Positions 11,811-23,423 of a stretch of 64,000 nucleotides of DNA are shown in pieces. Origin of the DNA: Psococerastis gibbosa (taxonomy: Eukaryota; Arthropoda; Insecta; Psocodea; Psocidae); assembly GCA_963971405.1 (NCBI GenBank), contig OZ020489.1:44036510-44100509 (forward strand), read 5' to 3'. Position 1 is the stretch's first letter; the number at the start of each line of letters is the position of its first letter. The notes beneath the pieces are model-generated. The model did no database searches and was not told where the DNA came from. It saw only the letters and a program-made list of their open reading frames with translations. Position numbers and translations under genes: made by a program.

Positions 11811-12195
11811 GCTCTTAAGGGCAAACCAGGGTCGCCGATATTCCATTTCTGTGCAAACTTCAATTTCTCATGAAATATCGAACGTAGAACAATGAAAAAA
11901 TGTCGCGAGAAGAATTTTTTCTCCTAATTTTGATATGTAGTATGTTGCAATCATCAGCAATACCGATCGGCTACAATTAGTGAACTTGATACGCAAAAAA
12001 TAACGGTCACTCAGGAGTTCAACAACTGTGGCGAATTGGGGTTAGTTAAGGCCACATACTATGTATCAAAATTAGGAGAAAAAATTCTTCTTGCGACCCA
12101 GCATTTTTTCATTGTTCTACGTTCCATATTTCATGAGAAATTAAAGTTTGAACAGAAAATGGAATATGGGCGACTCCGCGGTTGGCCCTTAAGAG
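11811..12195. repeat. Large hairpin element with ~135-bp arms
   Basis: The left arm starts CTCTTAAGGGCAAACCAGG and the right arm ends GGTTGGCCCTTAAGAG. The arms stay complementary through TTTCTCATGAAATAT and GAACAATGAAAAAATG. The middle has the inverted pair CTACAATTAGTGAACTTG / TTCAACAACTGTGGCGAATT, which ties it to the CCAATTGG family (24870, 38010, 45773, 54840). Confidence 0.75.
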
Positions 12196-12497
12196 ATAAT
12201 CAGATGGGAAAAGGATCTCGCGACCCCCCGGACAGGTTCTCGCGACCCCCAGTTTAAGAACTGCTGCCACAGCTTACTGAAAATTTCTTTCTTTTACTTT
12301 TAATTTGGTTCCTCTTTTGTTTTTCTTTTTATGATTTCATTGTAATTTTCGAACCATCTGCAGGTTGCAGGATGTCCTGCCTTTATAGTCGGCTGATTAC
12401 TGTCTACTGTATACCGTATATAATTTATTAAAACAAAATTGCACCATGAAGGAAGTTATAACATACAAAACTTTTCTGAATAATGTTTATATGTCAT

Positions 12498-12990
12498 TCG
12501 ACGTATATGTGGGTATACAGACGAATGCGGAGCATATCTTGGATAAATCGTGTCCCTACAGCTGAGGTCCGGAGGCAAACGGAAGCAGAAACCGAGTTTC
12601 TGCTGACGGCTAAGAAACGGAAACTAACATACTTCGGTCATGTGACGAAGAACGTAAATTATCGCCTTCTGCATGTAATAATACAAGGTAAGATAGAAGG
12701 ACTAACGGCTCCAGGCAAGGACGGAAACAGGGCAGGGGGGGTAGCTGCCCCCCCCCCCAAAATTGGGTAAATCTATTGTGAATTAATTTATTACGCTCTG
12801 ATTTAATCGATCCTACATATGTTTTTCCTATTTGGACCCACAACGCCCCCCCCCCCAAAAAAGGGCTGGATCCGTCCCTGGCTCCAGGCAGAAGAAGAAC
12901 ATTCTGGTAGAAAAATCTGACGCAGTGGTTTGTCAAGAGCACGACTTCTCTTTTCAGAGCAGCAGTCTCCATGGTCCAAATTGCCAATTT
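12498..12990 (+). pseudogene. LINE reverse-transcriptase tail, split by insertion
   Basis: The frame reads MWVYRRMRSISWINRVPTAE then RRQTEAETEFLLTAKKRKLT and YFGHVTKN, the conserved region after the RT palm of non-LTR elements of the type seen at 14869-15441. It is interrupted at 12716-12880 by a hAT-type element, then resumes as GRRRTFW...SLFRAAVS. It is a 5'-truncated fragment without a catalytic core. Confidence 0.7.
12716..12880. mobile_element. Small hAT-type MITE with 8-bp target duplication
   Basis: The 165-bp insert begins CAAGGACGGA and ends TCCGTCCCTG. It is flanked by identical octamers GCTCCAGG at 12708-12715 and 12881-12888, inside a LINE frame that resumes after it. Poly-C and poly-G runs lie subterminally. 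A second copy is at 44184-44325. Confidence 0.85.
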
Positions 12991-13924
12991 TTATAGAATA
13001 TAGAAGGCATTTAAAGGAGAAGATGGACGTACAGGTCTGCAAATAAATGCTAATTTATCTATTTACAAGAAAATGTAGAGAGGTATTTCGTCTAAGAGAC
13101 TAAGGTATTGTATGCAACATTTTAGATAGCTTTCCTGCGAAATTCGACTTTGTGTGATCAGTGTTTGTGACGGCCGTATAATGAACATTAAAATATAAAG
13201 GAACATTTCTTCTACTTTATGACATCTCATTTATGGCTCTACGATCGATGTTTCCTGTAAAATCTGAGTTTTACACCCGTAATGTATAGTACAGTAAGGT
13301 AAGAAATTTCCCCGCCGGTTGCCTGTCAACGCTTGGGATAACCACCCCTAATAAAGGCGGAGCTAACTAAGCAAAACGTAAAATGATGACAAACCCTTTC
13401 ATTTCTTAAACTTACCATTACTCTTCTTACAGATCGAAAAATTTTCATTCAAACATTAATAAAATAATAGTCGTGTTATAAAATATTAACTTTATTCTGA
13501 TCTAGTTCCGATTCATATCTATTGTATTTTTATCTAATACTTCGAGACACTAAAAATATTATTTATCCTATGCAACGCATGCCACAGTACCTGCAGACTG
13601 AATTTGTGGGTGAATTATGGCGGAAATTTTCAAGTATTCTGTAAACCGAGGGAATTTTCCACTAAATTAACTAATTTCTCATGCACCAGCCACAAAGATA
13701 TCAAATTTGTTAAAAATTCATTAAAAAATACTTCGCGGCGGTGAAAAGAACAAAAGAAAGAAATTTTTTTATTATTTACCAATTTCGGCCCACTCTTACA
13801 AATATCCAACAGAACAATAAATTAATGTCGTCAAAATGACTGGAGGATTGTTTGTTTACAAATATATGGTAATCTCTGCCTTGAAATACGATATACATAC
13901 TGTATATACTGTATATCAAGACAT
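12991..13924. other. No recognisable gene
   Basis: A short CCAATTGG-family remnant (TTTCTTCTACTTTATGACATC, given here only in part) lies near 13206-13260. Otherwise AT-rich sequence. Confidence 0.35.
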
Positions 13925-14120
13925 GTAGAGTAGTGGTACGGACTCTTGACTTTCACCCGAAAGGTTGTAGGTTCGAGTCCTACACTTCCCACATTTTCTG
14001 GCCATGCTTCAGAGGGCATGTAAAGCAGGCGGTCCCGGGCCTTACTAGTTGAGTGTAAGAGAGAACTTCGCTAGGTTGGCTTAGTAATAGAACAAAAACT
14101 CCTTATTTATTTATTTATTT
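13925..14120 (+). mobile_element. SINE-A, best-preserved copy
   Basis: The tRNA-derived head has an A-box-like TAGAGTAGTGGTACGG and a B box GGTTCGAGTCC. The body is CATTTTCTGGCCATGCTTC, GGGCATGTAAAGCAGGCGG and CTAGGTTGGCTTAGTAATAG, ending in a TTTA-repeat tail. Related copies are at 935, 3138, 23424 and 54583. The antisense open frame beginning MPSEAWPENVG is produced by this SINE and is not a gene. Confidence 0.75.
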
Positions 14121-14868
14121 ACATAGATATTTGCTGTATATTGCAAAGCCTACGGTGTCTTCAGACGGTATCAGCGTAGCATTCAAAACGGCGAGGGTCG
14201 AGGTCGGTGGGATTTACAAAAAGCCGGTCGCGGTAGTCGAGCGATAAGGAGGCAATAGGTAGCGAAATGAGCAACTCAATGCCAAATGCCATAACTCGCC
14301 TCAGGCCTGTCTGCAATCTGCATCCAGTCATGGACCAGACTGTCAATTCATTGTAGGGGGGAAACCCAGTGCTAGGGAGGCAGTGTAAAACAGGCGGGCC
14401 GGCAAGTTGCTTACTACAGGGTACATTTTACAGATGCACTAAGCCACTATGACTAACTTGCCCCTTGGGTATACTGCTTGTGTGCTACTTGTTCCTGAAG
14501 ACCTTTTTCCTTAGCGAAAGGCAAAAATCTTGCGGGGTATTCGAACTTTATCAGGTTACACTTTTCCCGGCTTAGGTAGCTGAATAAGTCGTATTTTGCT
14601 TAACTAATGTCCAGGTATGCATTACAAGTTTTCAGCAGTTTTGAACAGGTTCTGCTCTAGTGGATTCACGTGATATGGCTATTTTCCAAAATAATATAAA
14701 TAATAATTTTCCGATTTTTCTCCGAAACAGACACCATTAGACACATCAGAAATCGGGGGCACAGCTTTCAAATTGCTCGCACTACTGGTTGCTTAGTTCA
14801 ATATTTCTAGCATTAAGACCTGTGTTTCCAAAAGCTTCTTCTTTTTGAGTTACAATCTATGGATTGGT
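14121..14868. other. No recognisable gene
   Basis: A GC-richer segment at 14160-14420 has a 61-codon minus-strand open frame without a recognised domain. The rest is AT-rich. Confidence 0.35.
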
Positions 14869-15441
14869 TTGCAGCGAATGTTGCAGTCTTCTTCTCCACT
14901 CTTGTCTGTTTTGTGCGGTTCTTTTCAGTCCTTTATAGGAGTCGCACCCTAGGTTCTTCATGAAATCCTCTAGGTACTCCTTCCTCTGTCGTCCTCTTGA
15001 GTTGGTGCCTTCAACCATACCCTCAATGATGTTGTTGAGGCGCCCTTCGTGTCTCAGAATATGCCCCATCCATTTGCCTCTTCTTTTTCAAATGGTGGCC
15101 ATAATCGCTCTTTTTTCGTTTATTCTATGGAGCACTTCTTCGTTGGTTAAGTGGTCTCTCCATGGAGTTTTCAAAATTCTTCTGTAGCACCACAACTCAA
15201 AGGCTTCCAGTTTTTTTTTGTCATGTTCGTAAACGCACCATGTTTCACTTCCGTACAAGAGCACATTCCACACTAGAGCTTTGAGAAGTCTTTTCCTTGT
15301 ATCCAAGTCGATCCAAAAGCTACGCAAAACGATAAGAACATACCTTCCAGATAGACTACTTATTAGCCTTTTTTCGAACGCATCCTTTATCTGATGAAGT
15401 TCCGAAAGCAACCCAAAACCATGTAACTTATGCTTCTCCAT
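14869..15441 (-). pseudogene. LINE reverse-transcriptase C-terminal region, frameshifted
   Basis: Two adjoining minus-strand frames read as one non-LTR RT tail: KALVWNVLLYGSETWCVYEH, FELWCYRRILKTPWRDHLTN, EEVLHRINEKRAIM, then after a frameshift near 15070-15088 MGHILRHEGRLNNIIEGMVE, GRQRKEYLEDFMKN and a stop after LQHSLQTNP. This is the thumb/connection part of RT; the YADD core is absent upstream. The same family occurs at 12498, 28790, 60072 and 63290-64000, so it is abundant and mostly 5'-truncated. Confidence 0.8.
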
Positions 15442-15799
15442 TGATAAACAGGTTATTGACTCCTCTAACCAACACGCATGCGCAAGCCTGTAATAAGGCT
15501 AGTCATGGGCCATAAAAAATTGTATAATGCTAACAGCTTTTCCCAGTAAATGTCTTTGACTATATGGACATCAGTCAACAATGGCCAATACATCTTCAAT
15601 GGAAACTCCATTTGTGTATGGCCGACATTATTCATTGTCAAATGGGTTTTCTTATGCATATTGCAGAGGATGGCTGCGCTACAAATTTAATTCATAAATT
15701 ACTATCTTATGGTGCGTGTAGAATTTAGTTAAGCCTGGTAGATTTACGTGTTCTGCGGCCATGTCCGGCTATGAAAATGGTAAATAGACATACATAGCA
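15442..15799. other. No recognisable gene
   Basis: Between two LINE relics. A 64-codon minus-strand open frame has no recognisable features. Confidence 0.3.
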
Positions 15800-16020
15800 T
15801 TGCAATGCAATGGGTGCCAGGACACGTCGATCTCTTGGGGTAATGGAAAAGCTGACAATCTGGCCAAACTCAACTAGCCATATCATGTGCTTATCGTAGC
15901 ATTAAAAGCACATTCAGAGATACCGTCAAGAGAGCAAGAAGAGCGGCAGCAGAAAAGGCCTGGGAACATATTGTTAATTCAAACAAGCATTATAAGCTCC
16001 TAAAAGGGGCAGTTATAAGT
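15800..16020 (+). pseudogene. RNase H domain relic of a non-LTR retrotransposon
   Basis: QWVPGHVDLLG, then after a one-base frameshift GNGKADNLAKLN, matches the C-terminal RNase H motif (WVPGH...GNE.AD..AK) of I/Jockey/R1-type LINEs. Downstream, FRDTVKRARRAAAEKAW and HIVNSNKHYKLLKGA continue the C-terminal region. In-frame stops and the frameshift show it is dead. Confidence 0.65.
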
Positions 16021-16149
16021 TAGCCTCAAGTAAGTACAGGCAAGGACGGATACAGGGAGGGGGGTCCACAGGTAGGTCCACAAAAGGCCCTGGAAAGTAA
16101 TAATTGTCACCGACATCTGACCATGGTTGGAGTCATCCAAGTCACCGAA

Positions 16150-18250
16150 GGACAATTTTCCGGAGGAAGGGGCAACTTGTCGTACTGATCCTTTAATTGT
16201 CCATTACAGAAGCAATCACAAAGTATGCACAAAATCAATATTGAACGGCTCGTATCGGTAAACAACACAGCATTGTTTACAATGGGATAACCACGCACAA
16301 TCTCAGTATGGGACTGAGACAATATCTTGTCACATCCAATATAGCCACTTACTGATTAATGACCAGTAGGGCCAGTCAGTAAATAGGCTACAGTCAAACG
16401 GACAACTTGCAGGGTGAAATGGAACAGAGACATTGAACATACTTTGTCATAGGGTTAGGCCCAGTTTTTACTGCGACAGTACTGTACTGCTAAACTAGAG
16501 CTTTACGCGTCTTAGTTACTGCCATGATGGGGTCTAAAATGCTAAATATTATTAGAAACACCACTGTAGGGCAGTTTCTGCAGCATCACAGTACGCAGGA
16601 GTGGCTTTGTATACTATCCCCTCCGGCCTCCCCCCCCCCCAATTTCCGGAGGAATTGCTGCCACACAGTGGCGGCTCGTGGTGTATCAAAATGGTGGGGC
16701 AACGAATTGTAATAAAGTAATAGCATATAACTTACCACTACTTGAATATCAAATAAATTCTTCGGCATTTCGATGTGGCAAACAAGTCTATAACTCGCTG
16801 TTTACATTTTTGTAATATTTGTTTACATTACCCTGCCTGGCCGTTGGGCAGAACCTGACTTCCCTAGTCAAAAATTCTTCTTTGAAAAATTTTATAATAA
16901 TCATCAGTCATGACAAAATAGTGAAACTCTTCTTAAAAATAACTCTTATAATTATGATTTTAAAAAAATACCAATATTCAACGATATTATTAATACGAAA
17001 CATTTAAAGTCATTTTTGGGGCGCTGCCCCGCTGCCCATGTATAAATGCATATGGCATGAATTGCATCGCAAGGTCCATAAGAGAAAAGTTGTGTACACC
17101 TTTTCAATGGTGCGAACGATCTTCTTAACTTTTGCCTGACTCGGTTGCCATGGCGACCCGGGGCTAAATTGAAAATTGCCCCAAGTTGCCCAGAGCACGC
17201 ACATAGCATAGCCGAATTGTAGCAGTTGCATTTTTCTTCAGAATAGTATATATTATTATTTTATTATTATTATTATTGTTATTAAAAGGAAATTGCTTTG
17301 TTTGCCTGTAAAATTATGGGAGGGCTGTAGCCCCAGTGCCCTTATGGACGAGCCGCCACTGCTGCCACAGCTCATCGTACTGGCCCTTTAATTGTCCAAT
17401 GTCCATTATGAAAGCAATCGCAAAGTATGCACACAATCAATATTGAACGGCTCGTATCGGTAAACAACACAGCATTGTTTACAATGGGATAACCACGCAC
17501 CATCTCAGTATGGGACTGAGACAATGCAATATCCTGTCACATCCAATGTAGCCACTAACTGATTAATGACCAGTAGGGCCAGTCAGTAAATAGGCTACAG
17601 TCAAGCGGACAACTTGCAGGGTGAAATGGAACAGAGACATTGAACATACTTTGCCATAGGGCTAGGCCCAGATTTTACTGCGACAGTACTGTACTGCTAA
17701 ACAAGAACTTTACACGTCTTAGTTACTGCCATGATGGGGTCTAAAATGCTAAATATTATTAGAAACAGTAGTAAGGGTAAGGGCCTGTGCACAAGGGCAG
17801 TTTCTGCAGCATTACAGTACACAGGAGTGGCTTTTTATACTAACCCAGTCCGGCCTCCCCCCAATTTCCGGAGGAATTGTTGCCACAGCTCGTCGTACTG
17901 GCCCTTTAATTGTCCAATGTCCATTACAGAAGCAATCGCAATGTCTGCACAAAGCAATATTGAACGGTTTGTGTCAGTAAACAACACAGCAATGTTTACA
18001 AGGGGAAAATTACAATGCAACATTCTGTCACATCTCATCTAGTCACAAACTGATTGATAACCAGTTGAGTCAGTCAGCAAATAGGCTGCAGTCAAGCGGA
18101 CAACTTGTAGGGGGAAAATGAAAAAGAGACTTTGAACATACTTTGGCTTAGGGCTAGGCCCAGTTAATACAGCGACAGTACTGCTAAAGTAGAGCAGGGG
18201 GTAGGCATACACCTACTTCCTCATTACTGCCATAATGGGGTTACGGGGTA
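16150..18250. repeat. Three tandem copies of a ~500-bp unit
   Basis: The sequence from TTTCCGGAGGAA through CTTTAATTGTCCA, GCAATCACAAAGTATGCAC, GAACGGCTCGTATCGGTAAA, ATGACCAGTAGGGCCAGTCA and CATGATGGGGTCTAAAATGC recurs three times. Unit starts are near 16158, 16641 (interrupted by an insertion, resuming at 17362) and 17861; the third is more diverged. Short open frames (MMGSKMLNIIRN) repeat with the unit. No function was recognised. Confidence 0.8.
16666..17361. mobile_element. Non-autonomous hAT element, 696 bp
   Basis: It starts CAGTGGCGGCTCGTGGTG and ends ACGAGCCGCCACTG, giving near-perfect ~13-bp terminal repeats of the classic hAT type. It is flanked by identical octamers CTGCCACA (16658-16665 and 17362-17369). 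It sits inside the tandem repeat, whose second unit resumes directly after it. No transposase motif is visible inside. Confidence 0.88.
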
Positions 18251-18344
18251 TAAAATTCTTTAAATTCTTTGGAACAGTGACAAATAAAATACACAATAGC
18301 CCTGTAAATATGTATTTTATTCGCGGAATCGTTGGCCTATGTTT

Positions 18345-18720
18345 GCTTTCCTATTTATATAGTATAATATGTACATTAGTATAAGGAAAGCTTTGTGATG
18401 ATTTTCGATTTCGAGATCAGAGAGGATTTACATGTCTTGAGTAGGTGCAAAAAAAAAAAAAAAAATGGTTCGTACGAAATGTCAGTCTGTTCGTCGATTT
18501 GTGGGCAAACTACTCGATGGATTTTGATGAAATTTGGCAGGTTTGTTAGGTTTACAAAAATCATGTTCCGGGACGAATTTTTATTATTTTTACTTTGAAA
18601 AATCCGAAAAACGGCTAAAACACTTTTTCTCAAAAACGGCTCCAAAGATTGCATTTAAATCCACAAAAATTTGTAGTCGTTTTTAATGTTAACAAAACGC
18701 AGTATGTAGCTTGCCCCAGC
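18345..18720 (-). repeat. CAGA-family repeat, 3' portion, reverse
   Basis: Reverse copy. It begins with the terminal block (AAGGAAAGCTTTGTGATG), then TTTCGATTTCGAGATC, an A-rich run, GTGGGCAAACTACTCGATGG and the CAAAAACGGCTCC block. See 44515-45360 for the full form. Confidence 0.7.
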
Positions 18721-20208
18721 ATAATTATTGGGATCACAGCAGTGTATCCCAATCATTCGTACAATGGCCATTGCCAATTAATCAACAGCAGAAAAACAAC
18801 CGCTTAACCATGTTAATAAAGACAGTCATTTTCTTCAACGGCAAAATCGATCAGATCTACTCGATGTAGGCTGCTGCAAGTACAACCCCGCCTCCAAGTC
18901 TCCAACATTGCTGGACAGTAGCCGTGACTACTTCAGCCGCCGCCCAGTAGGTCCAGTTAGCATGGGACAAGTCTAATCGAACTTAAGCACCCATCTTCTG
19001 AAAAATGACCTCCTTCACAACCCCAAAAAATAGCTGTTTCGATTGTTGCCACCCCACAGCGATTTTGTCACTTGCTGTACCTTCCGAAATAGGTTGGAAA
19101 TCTTCTAAATTATCAGTACCCATGGATTCCCCTTAGTCGCAACATAACTAACCTAAAGTTTGCAGTACCTCACAACTACCAGTTCATTATCGGTTCTCGG
19201 TATCCAATTTTGTCAACAATTTATTACGTTTAATCAATTATTCCTTCACATTTTTCAAGTTCTATTTTACAATTAAATCTCTCCTTCTTCGCATCTCCCT
19301 AAATGTCGTTGACATTCCATCGAGTCGCCAGCTGGGCGCCCAAGCGATTGACTAAAAGGTAAGGCTACGGCAGACGAGACACAAATCCGAAATCTAATTA
19401 TTTATCAGCAGCTCTACCCCTCTATTATTTTCTAATCCCCACTTTAAAAATGAACCCTTCCCTAATAAAATAAAAAATATCGTCATGCACTTCGCAACTT
19501 TATCGCATGCTTGCTGGCTTTGTTATGAGAGTCTGAGGTTGATTTCATTAGAATAGCCCTTCAATGTCCCCTGACTCCCCCCTGTTCATCAAAGCCTTCC
19601 CTCCCATATACGTAAAATCAATCCTGCAACCCTTTCAACTATACACAATTAGTTTTTTTTATTAAAAATGAAGGGCCCCAGTTTACTCCAACATTCTTTC
19701 TTACTTCGGTGTTTAGTGAGAGTCGAGGATGAAATCAAATCAAATGTATATTAATTTAATGTCATGAGAGCCGCACTTTTGGGACACAACCACGTCAAAC
19801 AAATTGTATTAATCTGTTAGATCTTACTCTACGACTAGCTAAGAACTTTGCACCTTAGATCAGAGCACAGACGAAAATATCACCACCGGGCTGATGATCA
19901 ATCGAGCGTAACTATTGATCACCTCTGCATCACACAAAAATCGGTCAGTTTATATTTTTAATTTAATTTACGGCGTAAGTTATAAAGTTCAAGTGGAAGA
20001 AGACTACTTCATTCACAATATCATATTCGTGCCTCTCCCTCTATCAAAGTATTCAAAACCAAATATTACAAGTTTCTATTTAATCGCAAACCACTGTCAC
20101 CTGTTGATCAAGTCAATGCTGCTGCGGGTGAGTGTGTGTCTGTTTCACTATTTTATTTGTATGTATATTTAACACTGACATTAAATTAACTTTGTTTGGA
20201 GAGGTAAC
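18721..20208. other. No recognisable gene
   Basis: Mixed-composition sequence with only short frames. No bounded repeat or splice-flanked coding segment was recognised. Confidence 0.35.
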
Positions 20209-20275
20209 CTCCACGTCCAGCTGATGTTAAGACGACGCCCCAGGTTCGAGGTTTCGAACCCCGCCAAGCCCAGTT
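20209..20275 (+). repeat. tRNA-like fragment
   Basis: GGTTTCGAACCCCG resembles a T-loop/B box, preceded by a run compatible with a decayed tRNA body (CCACGTCCAGCTGATG). Acceptor-stem pairing is poor, so this is more likely a SINE head or tRNA pseudogene than a working tRNA. Confidence 0.3.
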
Positions 20276-20387
20276 TTTCTATATCCACTAACTTTGGTTG
20301 ATAAATAGTTAGGTGGAAGATGCCCTAATCTCGTTGTATCTGTATTTATTTTTCAATAAATACTTTTATTGTTATTGTGACGAAACA

Positions 20388-20478
20388 GTACAATCCGGGA
20401 TGATAGGCCGTGGTCGTTTTTCCATGGATTCTACTGCTTCGTCACGTAATAATTCCGGCCGTCAAAGCCTTAGTAATT
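20388..20478 (+). repeat. CCGGGCTGAT-family fragment
   Basis: CAATCCGGGATGATAGGCCG, GTGGTCGTT and GCCGTCAAAGCCTTAGTAAT match related fragments at 4806, 32275, 34497, 36838 and 55624. The family is unclassified; see findings. Confidence 0.5.
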
Positions 20479-20579
20479 ACAAAATATTTTATTACTATTA
20501 TTATTATTATTATTTCATGACGTATCAAATTTTTTCAATGTATAGTATTTCACCTTGTTCAGGGTTACTGAACATTGGA

Positions 20580-20690
20580 CAATTATTCGCATACAAACAA
20601 TGAAAGTATCCGAATAACCTCTTCAGTCGCCTCTGTAGGTAATACCTGTGTTGAGTTTCATGTGTAGAGACCTCGCACAAGTACGAACAA
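20580..20690 (-). repeat. GAGGCGACTG-family fragment
   Basis: The reverse complement contains CAACACAGGTATTACCTACA, then GAGGCGACTGAAGAGG and TTATTCGGATACTTTCATTG. Related segments lie at 30990-31130 and 32697-32790. Confidence 0.5.
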
Positions 20691-20824
20691 GCTATCGAAG
20701 TCCGATAATAGGGTATTTTTACTTTTTGGTGTTGTCTTTTAATCAACTTTATAATGCGTGAAATTTTAGTCTTCCGTTAAGTTTATTAAATAATTATAAC
20801 ACCAAACCAAACATTAACAAAGCT

Positions 20825-20866
20825 TTCCTTATACTACGTATAAATTGGAAAGCGAAAATACCCTAT
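20825..20866 (+). repeat. CAGA-family terminal fragment
   Basis: AAGCTTTCCTTATACTACG followed by TATAAATTGGAAAGC is the terminal hairpin of the CAGA family, without its body. Confidence 0.55.
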
Positions 20867-21124
20867 GACATTGTGTATAAAGTAGTCCTTTACAACTTCC
20901 GCAGACCAAATCATTTTAAATTAAATAAAAAATAACAAGAGATTAATCCAGATTAACCAATCTCTAATCTTAATAAAATTGATCAAACTCGGCGTATCTT
21001 TGGTTTCAGCTACTCATCCAACAGTTGGAACTTATCTTCAGGAAAAAATTAAGGAAAAAAAAAGTTCAAATTCAAATATTGGCTAATGTTGTTCGTTAGT
21101 TAAAGTAATGACCTTAGTTTGGTT

Positions 21125-21840
21125 CGGAGGATATGAAAGGGGACCCAGGGGTCTGCCACGCGGGAGAAATTTAGCGAAAACAGACCTGAAATAGTTTCAT
21201 TTCACACATTTTGATAGCAATAACTAAAATTGTACAGGCAATTGATATAATTGCTTATAAGGGGGGCCCGGGGGTTTCACCCGGTTGAAAATTTTTGAAA
21301 AATAAGGCTGAAATATTTAGGTTTTACACATTTTGAAAGCAATAAATTTAAGACTTATATGTTACAGGGAATTAATATAATTGTGAACTAGTGGGCCCCC
21401 AAGGCCTCCTTCGGGTAAAAGTTTTTGAAGAATAGGTCTGAAATATTGGGATTCTACGCATTTGGAGAGGATTAAGGTTTATAAATTACAAGCAATTAAT
21501 ATAATTGGGAACAAGGGGGCCTGGGGTCTCCCCCGGGAATAAATGTTTGAAAATAGGGCTGAAATAGTGATGGGGTTTCACGCATTTTGAGTGCAGTCAC
21601 ACTTAGATTTTAGAGGCAGAGAGGGGGGCAATAGCAGGTCACTTCGTCAGCCTCTGGTGCAACCGCCTCTAAAATTCATAAATATACCTACCAGCATTGC
21701 TGCAAAAAAAAAAAAAAACTTTTAATTTCTATTTTTTTTATATTTTTATCTAAAACTATCTCATTCTGGGGGGGCGGAATTTTAGGCATTTCTGGGGGGG
21801 GGGGCTGTGCCCCAAGTGGCCATGGGTTAATCCGGCACTG
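21125..21840. repeat. Internal ~125-bp repeats ending in a hAT-type terminus
   Basis: Four imperfect units contain GGGGG(C)CC..GGGG, TTTTTGAAAAATA, GGCTGAAATA, CACATTTTGA and AATTAATATAATTG (near 21140, 21263, 21390 and 21515). After poly-A and G-rich tracts the region ends TGGGTTAATCCGGCACTG at 21840, a hAT-type terminal sequence. The matching left end was not found, so the boundaries are open. Confidence 0.5.
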
Positions 21841-22107
21841 GGTGCAGATTAAAAACTAATATAATAAAGTAAATTGTGTGGTGATCCTAACGCGCCTTTA
21901 TTGGCTTTGTGGCACCGGTTATTAGAAAAATTTGTAATATTTTTTGGTTTAACAAAAAAACATAATAGCCTCCTTAAAACCAACATCTCATCAATTTTTG
22001 ATGCACAAATGACGGATTATTGACAGATGGAATAGCCGCCTTCGATAGAGCTTACATTTGAGTTTTCCGGCAACTTGCGCCTCTCGACGGCCACTCCGTC
22101 AACTACA

Positions 22108-22542
22108 TCCCCCTATATCGTACAGAAACCTCCCTCCCTACTATTCCTACAGGTGTCACTAGTGTTCCCTTTTTGGTTTTCTATTTATCATGGAAATAAT
22201 TATATTAACGGGGATGGCGGGAGATATAATATCCCTTAAGGAGCTCCCGCCAGTCATAAGCCAACTATCAGAGATATGTACCAATGAAAAAATATCGAAG
22301 TCTTAAACATTGCGGCATAGCAGAACGGATACCTGGACCAAGTCAAAACCCTGTACTTAGCTTGTGCAGGGTATTAACCCGGCGAAATTGCGTACTTATC
22401 TTGTGCAGGCCGCATTAGACGCCATATTGATAACAGTCTACAGCCCCGGGATGCATCCCCCCTAATTCACCATAGAAACCACCTCCCTCCCTACTATTCC
22501 TACAGATGTCATTAGTGTTCCCCTTTTGGTTTCCTATTTATA
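22108..22542. repeat. Direct repeat pair, ~80 bp
   Basis: A block including AACCTCCCTCCCTACTATTC, CTACAG, TGTCA, TAGTGTTCC and TTTTGGTTT occurs at 22108-22189 and again at 22456-22542. The second copy runs directly into a CAGA-family fragment. Confidence 0.6.
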
Positions 22543-22620
22543 TGTAGTATAAGGATGGCCGAAAGTTTCGATTTCGAGATTACACTGGATTTACATTTTT
22601 TAGTTCCCAGTAACCGTAAA
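22530..22620 (-). repeat. CAGA-family terminal fragment, reverse
   Basis: CCTATTTATATGTAGTATAA, TTTCGATTTCGAGATTACAC and TGGATTTACA match the terminal block of the family. The rest of the element is absent. Confidence 0.55.
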
Positions 22621-23154
22621 GTCGACCCCACACCAGTGCGCGGTTTTCCCATCGAAATGCCCAGAACACAACCAAAATTCTCTGAAGTTGAATCATGTGC
22701 TTTTTGAACTACCCATTTGCTACAATGACAAAATTGTCCATGAATCACGGGTGTGGAATTGACCGAGTAAACCGGGCCTAAATTCATACAACGATTTCAA
22801 AGTTGACAGAGCTAATTGTTTACCGATTATTTGGGTTTTACTAATTCTAGTTATAATTAATTTTAATACAAAAGCAAAATACTGAGGTTTTGTTATGTAT
22901 CCAAAGATTCCGTCAGATATTCCTAGTTTGCAATACTAGTAATTATTCTTGCGGGCGCAACATGTTTAAAGAAGAACTTATCCTGGGGTTAAAAAATGTA
23001 AACAAATGATTTTTATAATGCATTTTCCAGTATCATTCGTCCCCGTAGCGTAGCCAGTCAATAACTGTCTCACAAGCTCACACAAACAATAATAATGTAC
23101 TCAATTTTACGCCTACACACAATTGGCCACGCTACATCTAGCCCAGACTTTATA
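22621..23154. other. No recognisable gene
   Basis: AT-rich sequence. A 91-codon minus-strand open frame (22512-22787) overlaps the repeat fragment and has no recognisable domain. Confidence 0.3.
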
Positions 23155-23245
23155 ATAATAAATAATAATAATAATAATATAATAAATATAATAATATATA
23201 TAATACATATAATAATAAATATAATAATTTAATAGTAATAAGGTA
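23155..23245. repeat. AT-rich microsatellite (AAT/AATAT)
   Basis: Imperfect run of ATAATAATA and AATATAATA units. Confidence 0.8.
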
Positions 23246-23423
23246 GAAAGTAGGCCAAAATATTTACCGCAGCGACATTTTTACTCTATGCATTAACCTT
23301 TGCTGCCGAGTCGCAGTGGCAGCGTATAAGGTCGAATGTGGTTTCCGGTAACCACAAAAACAAATAAAAGCGATAGGGAATTCTTTTGAGTTTCACTGCA
23401 GAAACCGACATGAAAACGATAGC

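Noticed and set aside
13831..14019. Minus-strand ORF starting MPSEAWPENVGSVG
   Set aside because: It is the antisense translation of the SINE-A head and body.
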